From the NCBI GenBank assembly GCA_937952135.1, contig CALFYL010000100.1, positions 1 through 37,868 on the forward strand: a DNA stretch of 37,868 nt, in the 5' to 3' direction. Below, piece after piece: positions 32,940 through 37,868 of this stretch. Source of the stretch: an uncultured Planctomycetia bacterium (GTDB taxonomy: Bacteria > Planctomycetota > UBA1135 > GCA-002686595). Made by a program: the position numbers and the translations under genes. Within the stretch, counting starts at the first letter, position 1; every line of letters starts with the position of its first letter. A model generated the notes under the pieces. The model saw only the letters and a list, made by a program, of their open reading frames with translations, ran no database searches and was not told the origin of the DNA.

Positions 32940-35651
32940 ATGCTCTCGCAGGCAATTCGAATCTCGCGCTCCCTGATTCCCGCGCTCGCCGCGCTCGCCG
33001 TGCTCGCGACTCAGGTCCGCGCCCAGGACGGCGCCAACGACCCGAGCTTCAATCCGGCCGACGACGGCACGTACGGCCTCGGAGCGAGCAGCGACGTGCG
33101 CGCCAGCGTCGTCCTTCCGGACGGCAAGCTCGTCATCGGCGGCAGCTTCAGCACCTACAACAACGGCGCCCGGCGTTTTCTCGCGCGTCTGCACGCGGAC
33201 GGAAGCTTGGACCCCGCGTTCCAGACAGCGCCGGGCCCGGACGGCTCGATCGAGACCCTGGCGCTGCAGAGCGACGGCAAGCTCATCGTGGGCGGGAGCT
33301 TCACGACCTACGACTCCGCTCCGCGCGGCGGCATCGCGCGCGTCAACACCGACGGCAGTCTCGACGCGAGCTTCGATCCCGGCGCCGGGGCCCAGGCCTA
33401 CCCGTACGTCAGCACCGTTGCGATTCAGCCCGACGGCAAGGTGATCGTCGGCGGCTGGTTCACCTCGTTCGACGGCGTGCCGCGCGCTCGCATCGCGCGC
33501 CTCAACGCCAACGGGAGTGTCGACGCCACTTTCGACCCGGGGAGCGGGGCCAACACCGTGATCACACGCGCCGTGCTCCAGAGCGACGGCAAGATCGTGA
33601 TCGGCGGGTACTTCACCCACTTTGGCGGAGTCTCGAGGAACCGCATCGCGCGGCTGAATTCCGACGGCGCCCTCGACACGAGCTTCGATCCCGGGCTCGG
33701 AGCGCTCGGGCACGTCCTCGCGGTGGCGCTCCAAAGCGACGGCAAGGTCGTGGTCGGAGGCGACTTCGCGACGATCGGCGCGATCCCTCGACAGTCTCTC
33801 GCGCGCTTTCATCCGAACGGCGCCCTCGACTTCGGATTCGACCCCGGCGCCGGCCCCAACGGGGGCGTGCGCGCGCTGGCGATCCAGCCCGACGGTCGGC
33901 TGCTCATCGGCGGTGCGATCAGCAGCTACCAAGGCGTCCCGCGGAACGCCATCGCGCGTGTGATGCCCGACGGCGCTCTCGACGCCTCGTTTGCGCCGCC
34001 GAACGGGTCCAACAACGCCGCGTACGACTTGCAGGTGCTCGCCGGTGGAAAGGTGCTCGCCGCTGGAGATCTCGAGGACTGGGCCGGATTCGAGCGCAGC
34101 GGCGTCGTCGTGCTGCAACCCACAGGAGCGCTGGATCTGGGCTTCAACCCGCTTCCCGCTCCGGGCGACTTCGTGCGCCAGATCCTGCCTCAACCCGACG
34201 GAAAGGCGTTGGTCGTCGGCGCTTTCGATTACTACGCGAGCGTCGCGCGCGAGGGCGTGGCGCGCATCGAGGCCGACGGAGCGCTCGACCTGAGCTTCGA
34301 CGCCCTCGCCAACGACCGCGTCAGCGTCGCGGCGCTTCAATCCGACGGCAAAGCGCTCATCTCGGGCTGGTTCACGAGTGTCGGCGGCGTGTCCCGACCG
34401 CGCATGGCGCGCCTCGAGTCCGACGGAACTGTCGACCTGAGCTTCGATCCCGGCGCCGGCCCCGATGTCGGCGCCGCAGCGATCGCTCTGCAGCCCGATG
34501 GCAAGTCCGTTGTCGCGGGGTCGTTCACGAGCTTCGACGGCATTCCGCGCGCGGGCATCGCGCGACTTCAGACGAATGGCGCGGTCGATTCCACCTTCGA
34601 CCCGCTCGTCGGCGTCAACGGCCACGTCGCGTGCCTCGCGATCCAGCCCGACGGACACATCGTCCTCGGCGGCCACTTCACCTCGGTCGGCGGTGCGATC
34701 CGCCACCGGCTCGCGCGCCTGCGGCCCGACGGTCAACTCGATACGAGCTTCGCGCCCAGCCCCGGGGCGGACTGGAGCGTGCTCCAAGCGGTGCTTCAAC
34801 CCGACGGAAAGATCCTGATCGGCGGCGCGTTCTTCAAATACAACGGCGTTGCGAGCGCCGGAATCGCGCGCGTGAACTCCGACGGCAGTCTCGACACGAG
34901 CTTCGCGTCCGGGCCCGGACTCACGATCGCTTCGGGCGGATGGGCGGCGGCCTACGCCATCCGGCTGCAGCCCGACCTCAAGATCCTGGTCGGCGGCAGC
35001 TTCACCTCCGCCGTGGGGCGACCGCGACGTTCGATCGCGCGACTGAATCCGGACGGAACTCTCGACGGTTCGTTCCCGGGTCTGCCCGGAGTGGGCGGGT
35101 TGCTCAACGCGATCGAGCTCGATTCGAACGGCCGCGCGCTGATCGGAGGAGAGTTTTTCTCCTACAACGGCGCCGTGCGCCACCGCATCGCGCGCATCGT
35201 CGCGTACTCGCCCGCGCCGGTGAGTTACTGCACGGCGGGCACATCGACCAACGGCTGCGCGGCGACCCTGGGGTACAGCGGCGAGCCGAGCCTCGCCAGC
35301 CCGAGCGGTTTCGCGCTGGAGGTCACGCAACTCGAAGGTCAGCGCCCCACGCTGCTCTTCTACGGCGTCAGCGGAAGGCGCGCCGATCCCTGGGCTGCGG
35401 GAAGCACGAGCTTCTTGTGCGTGAAGGCGCCGGTGCAGCGCATGCTCATCGCCAGCAGCGGCGGAAGCGCAGGGCAATGCAACGGCTCGCTGAGCGCGGA
35501 CTGGCTCGCCTACGTCGCGGCCAACCCCTCGGCCGTCGGCGCGCCGTTCTCCGCCGGAATCGCCGTGAACGCGCAGGTCTGGTATCGCGACCCGCCGGCG
35601 CCGAAGACGGTCAACTTGAGCGACGCGCTCGAGTTCGTCACCGCGCCTTGA
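32940..35651 (+). CDS. Secreted delta-60 repeat (DUF5122) propeller protein with shared C-terminal module
   Basis: The 903-residue protein has a signal peptide (SLIPALAALAVLATQVRA). From about 30 to 760 it is made of 14 repeats of about 50-55 residues, each with a core like ALQSDGKVVVGGDF followed by RLNxDGxLDxSFDPG, the delta-60/DUF5122 repeat that builds beta-propeller-like folds. The seventh copy is the most diverged (LQVLAGGKVLAAGDL). Residues 763-903 are the shared C-terminal module, in the YCTAGTSTNGC subtype that it shares with the next gene. GGAG lies 5 bases before the ATG. Such proteins are usually surface or secreted structural or adhesive proteins; no enzyme motif is seen. It is followed after 297 bases by the P-domain gene on the same strand. 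Confidence 0.9.
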   Translation: MLSQAIRISRSLIPALAALAVLATQVRAQDGANDPSFNPADDGTYGLGASSDVRASVVLPDGKLVIGGSFSTYNNGARRFLARLHADGSLDPAFQTAPGPDGSIETLALQSDGKLIVGGSFTTYDSAPRGGIARVNTDGSLDASFDPGAGAQAYPYVSTVAIQPDGKVIVGGWFTSFDGVPRARIARLNANGSVDATFDPGSGANTVITRAVLQSDGKIVIGGYFTHFGGVSRNRIARLNSDGALDTSFDPGLGALGHVLAVALQSDGKVVVGGDFATIGAIPRQSLARFHPNGALDFGFDPGAGPNGGVRALAIQPDGRLLIGGAISSYQGVPRNAIARVMPDGALDASFAPPNGSNNAAYDLQVLAGGKVLAAGDLEDWAGFERSGVVVLQPTGALDLGFNPLPAPGDFVRQILPQPDGKALVVGAFDYYASVAREGVARIEADGALDLSFDALANDRVSVAALQSDGKALISGWFTSVGGVSRPRMARLESDGTVDLSFDPGAGPDVGAAAIALQPDGKSVVAGSFTSFDGIPRAGIARLQTNGAVDSTFDPLVGVNGHVACLAIQPDGHIVLGGHFTSVGGAIRHRLARLRPDGQLDTSFAPSPGADWSVLQAVLQPDGKILIGGAFFKYNGVASAGIARVNSDGSLDTSFASGPGLTIASGGWAAAYAIRLQPDLKILVGGSFTSAVGRPRRSIARLNPDGTLDGSFPGLPGVGGLLNAIELDSNGRALIGGEFFSYNGAVRHRIARIVAYSPAPVSYCTAGTSTNGCAATLGYSGEPSLASPSGFALEVTQLEGQRPTLLFYGVSGRRADPWAAGSTSFLCVKAPVQRMLIASSGGSAGQCNGSLSADWLAYVAANPSAVGAPFSAGIAVNAQVWYRDPPAPKTVNLSDALEFVTAP

Positions 35652-35717
35652 GGATCGCCGAGCACGAAGATCGACGAGCACGCGCGGCACGGATGCAGTC
35701 CGTGACCGCGCACCTGA

Positions 35718-35755
35718 ACGGATCCCTCCGGGCGATCCGTCCGCACTTGGCGGAC
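35718..35755. terminator. Two adjacent small hairpins after the delta-60 gene
   Basis: ACGGATC (35718-35724) pairs with GATCCGT (35734-35740) across a nine-base loop. The next stem overlaps it by two bases: GTCCGC (35739-35744) with GCGGAC (35750-35755) across ACTTG, followed by TGTTC. The overlap means the two stems exclude each other in part. They begin 67 bases after the delta-60 stop and could end that transcript. The rest of 35652-35948 holds no gene I can support. Confidence 0.4.
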
Positions 35756-35948
35756 TGTTCGCCCGAGTCGATCGCAGCGTTATCCCGTACCCTTTTCGCC
35801 AGCGGCGAGCGCCGCGCGTTTCCGCTGTCGGACGCGAAACCTCTCCGCCGGCTCTTACTACTTCGCACGCCTCGCCGCGCAGCGACATCCCGGTCGCGAA
35901 TCGCGTCAAGTCCCACGAGGCGCTTCTCGAGTCGCTAGAGGACCTCCC

Positions 35949-37757
35949 ATGCGCTCTCTCTCGCTGCTGTTCGCGTTCATCGGCGTCGTTTCCGCAACGG
36001 TCGATTCCACGCTTGCGCAAACCTTGGGGTGCGTGAGCGGCGGCACGGGCGGCCCGGTACCCGTCTCCGGCACCGGCGGCGGTCAGTCCTCATCGGGCTT
36101 GCCGCCGTATCCGGGTGTCTACACGTTGAACGTGCCCGCCGTGCCGCCCGGCGCGAGCGTGGTGAGCGAGGTCAAGATTCTCGGAGTCACGCACACCTTC
36201 CTGTCCGACCTGCACTTCGTGCTCACCTCGCCCGCCGGTGTGGCGAACAACCTGCTCGTTCGACGCGGCGGGTCCTGCGATTTGGCCGGCGACTACGTTC
36301 TCGTCCCCGGCTGCACGGGCGCGCCGGTGATTCCCGGATCGTGCTCCGGCCTGCTCACGCCCGGCGCGTACACGCAGTTCTTCGGACTGTGGCCGGACGG
36401 CGGGAGCGGCCTGTTCAATCCATCGCTCTCGAACATCCCGGCGGCGACGGGAGTCTGGACTCTCACGGTGTACGACTGGAGCGCAGGCGACATCGGCAAT
36501 GTGAACTCCTGGGAGCTGTGCTTCGGCGCCGCGCCCGCGGCGAACTCCAGCGCGCCGGGCGCGGCGCCGACTCCGATCGCGCCGCAGGACGGCTCCACGC
36601 ACTTCGGTCCGACGATCCAGTTGGGGTGGTACGCCGACGCATGCGCGACGAGCTACGACGTCGAAGTCGACGGCTTCGTAGTGGGCAGCGCAGCGAGCTC
36701 GAGCTTCGACTACTCATCGGCGCCCGGAGTGCACGACTGGCGCGTGCGCGCGCGCAACGCAGCCGGCGTCGGTCCCTGGTCGGTCGTGCAGAGCTACACC
36801 GACTTGGGCCCGCCGCCCGCGCCGTGCACCGGCGAGCAACTCACGACCCTGTTCGACAGGGACACCAGCTCCGGCGGCGGCAGCATCCTGTTCTTCGATG
36901 TCGATGTGCTCAGGCCCAGCGGAATCCTGGTGTCCGAGCTCGACACCAACACGGGCGCGCCCATCGGTGCGCAGATCACACTCCAGGTGTACCTCAAGTC
37001 GGGCACGCACGTCGGCGCGACGAGCAACGCAAACGCTTGGACGTTGGTGTCGAGCGGAGTGGGCGTCGCCGTGGGCGCCGACGAGGCCTCCCGCGTCGAT
37101 GTCGACGACTTCCAGATCCCCTTCGGACTGCATGCGCTGGGCGTGAGAATCCTCGGCGGCGGGCACATGTTCTCGTTCGGAACGGGCGCCAATCAGTTCC
37201 ACTCCAACGCGGACATCGCGCTGTCCCTCGGCCAGTTCCAGTCCACGCCCTTTGTCTCGACGGCGTTCTCGTCGCGCGTGTGGAACGGCACGCTGCGCTA
37301 CGACTGCATTCCGCCGCCGGCCGCGTACTGCACGGCCGGAACGAGCACCAGCGGCTGCGTCGCCGCCATTTCCGCGAGCGCGCCGCCGAGCGCTGCGCTC
37401 GCGAGCGCGTGCCAGATCGACGTCTCCAACGTCGAGGGGCAGAAGCATGGCCTGATCTTCTACGGCATCGACAATGCGGGGTTCACGCCCCGCCCGTGGG
37501 GCTTCGGGAGCTCCAGCTACTTGTGCGTGGACAGCCCGATCCATCGCGCGGTCGCCATGAACTCCGGCGGCGCTGCGGGCGCGTGCAACGGTGCGCTCGC
37601 GCTGGACTGGAACGCGTACCAGTCCGCGAATCCCACGTCGCTCGGCAACCCCTTCACCGTCGGCGCCAAGGCCTACGTGCAAGCTTGGTTCCGCGATCCG
37701 CCGGCGCCGCGCGGCAGCAACTTGTCGAACGCAGTCGAGCTCACGGTCGGACCCTGA
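35949..37757 (+). CDS. Secreted P-domain/FnIII protein with shared C-terminal module
   Basis: The 602-residue protein has a signal peptide (SLLFAFIGVVSATVDSTLA). Residues about 45-200 form a proprotein-convertase P-domain (HTFLSDLHFVLTSPAG; TGVWTLTVYDWSAGDIGNVN; SWELCF), the jelly-roll found next to secreted proteases but here without any protease. A fibronectin-III-like domain follows (about 210-285; SYDVEVDGFVVGS, HDWRVRARNAAGVGPWS). A beta-rich segment spans about 295-455. Residues 460-602 are the shared module, subtype YCTAGTSTSGC, ending LTVGP. A GAGGA lies 6 bases before the ATG. It is probably a surface-exposed binding or structural protein; no catalytic residues are seen. The two neighbouring genes share the same module subtype, which suggests local duplication of the tail. 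Confidence 0.87.
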   Translation: MRSLSLLFAFIGVVSATVDSTLAQTLGCVSGGTGGPVPVSGTGGGQSSSGLPPYPGVYTLNVPAVPPGASVVSEVKILGVTHTFLSDLHFVLTSPAGVANNLLVRRGGSCDLAGDYVLVPGCTGAPVIPGSCSGLLTPGAYTQFFGLWPDGGSGLFNPSLSNIPAATGVWTLTVYDWSAGDIGNVNSWELCFGAAPAANSSAPGAAPTPIAPQDGSTHFGPTIQLGWYADACATSYDVEVDGFVVGSAASSSFDYSSAPGVHDWRVRARNAAGVGPWSVVQSYTDLGPPPAPCTGEQLTTLFDRDTSSGGGSILFFDVDVLRPSGILVSELDTNTGAPIGAQITLQVYLKSGTHVGATSNANAWTLVSSGVGVAVGADEASRVDVDDFQIPFGLHALGVRILGGGHMFSFGTGANQFHSNADIALSLGQFQSTPFVSTAFSSRVWNGTLRYDCIPPPAAYCTAGTSTSGCVAAISASAPPSAALASACQIDVSNVEGQKHGLIFYGIDNAGFTPRPWGFGSSSYLCVDSPIHRAVAMNSGGAAGACNGALALDWNAYQSANPTSLGNPFTVGAKAYVQAWFRDPPAPRGSNLSNAVELTVGP

Positions 37758-37768
37758 CCCTCGGAACA

Positions 37769-37817
37769 GTCCGCTCGGCGGAGCGGTCCGCTCGGCGGGG
37801 CGGTCGAGCTGCCCCGC
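37769..37817. terminator. Tandem 17-mer and hairpin between convergent genes
   Basis: A 17-base unit occurs twice in tandem with one difference, GTCCGCTCGGCGGAGCG (37769-37785) and GTCCGCTCGGCGGGGCG (37786-37802). Each unit has its own short hairpin potential. GCGGGGC (37795-37801) also pairs perfectly with GCCCCGC (37811-37817). It lies 12 bases after the P-domain gene and just before the end of a minus-strand frame, so it may terminate both. Confidence 0.5.
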
Positions 37818-37825
37818 TTCGACGC

Positions 37826-37868
37826 TCAGTCGTCGAGTTGCGCGGTCTCGCGCGCGAGCGCCCGCGGC
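37826..37868 (-). CDS. Possible 3' end of a minus-strand gene cut by the window edge
   Basis: On the minus strand a frame enters from the right edge and reads PRALARETAQLDD before a TGA at 37828-37826. The charged, helix-like end and its position beside a hairpin fit a real C-terminus. Only 13 codons are visible, so neither the frame nor a function can be established. Confidence 0.3.
   Translation of the reverse strand, partial: PRALARETAQLDD

Noticed and set aside
32817..36020. A 1067-codon minus-strand frame over the delta-60 gene
   Set aside because: Its apparent repeats mirror the 14 delta-60 repeats on the other strand; there is no signal or known domain.
1..37868. tRNA, rRNA, CRISPR arrays, phage genes, intact insertion sequences
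   Set aside because: I looked for conserved RNA segments, regularly spaced repeats, and transposase or integrase motifs and saw none. The only mobile-type sequence is the 166-bp element at 8101.

Overview
The window is about 70% G+C, densely coded on both strands, and has no tRNA, rRNA, CRISPR array or complete insertion sequence that I can see. It reads as chromosomal DNA of a member of the Planctomycetota. Three things suggest this: a planctomycete-type cytochrome c domain fused to membrane and leucine-rich segments (18376-20040), many secreted or lipoprotein enzymes including a sulfatase-fold protein and a CocE-type hydrolase, and large exported proteins that end in one shared Cys-containing C-terminal module. 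The phylum is an inference from gene content, not from a marker gene.

Layout. 1-2548: a long hairpin, phosphopentomutase (deoB) and a Tat-exported NAD-dependent epimerase-like protein. 2586-7423, all minus strand: a sulfatase-like/TPR lipoprotein, a decayed copy of the tail of the nearby esterase gene, a TauE/SafE permease, a possible serine-hydrolase remnant, and the intact secreted alpha/beta hydrolase. 7468-10527: DNA-3-methyladenine glycosylase I (tag), a 166-bp near-palindromic MITE-like element, and a lipoprotein metzincin protease that appears inserted inside an immunoglobulin-like domain. 10561-11646: a ribbon-helix-helix protein and an SPFH membrane protein in one operon. 11900-18204: a secreted beta-helix protein, a DUF3293-like protein, and a large beta-propeller/di-haem cytochrome. 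18376-23537: a membrane cytochrome c/LRR/YHS-like fusion, gamma-glutamyltransferase and an M64 peptidase. 23557-27105: a CocE-type hydrolase, then an anti-sigma factor and its ECF sigma factor. 27533-28124: a small secreted protein followed by a very good terminator. 28293-31855, minus strand: three small genes of unknown function with lower G+C, a possible 38-residue coupled ORF, and a beta-lactamase-fold serine hydrolase with a TPR tail. 32000-37757: an AlkD-like DNA alkylation repair protein, a 14-repeat delta-60 propeller protein and a P-domain protein. The right edge has a bidirectional terminator and the last codons of another minus-strand gene.

How the genes fit together. Most of the window serves the cell envelope: exported hydrolases, proteases, cytochromes and repeat proteins. 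Five of the exported proteins share a 135-145 residue C-terminal module (YC-x-x-GC start, QK/QR-x-x-LLFYG core, W-x-RDP and LS(N/D)-x-(L/V/I)-E end). I read it as a sorting, anchoring or surface-assembly domain; it is the best candidate here for an undescribed system. Two DNA alkylation repair genes (tag and an AlkD-like gene) lie 24 kb apart. The sigma/anti-sigma pair could control envelope genes, but no target promoter is evident.
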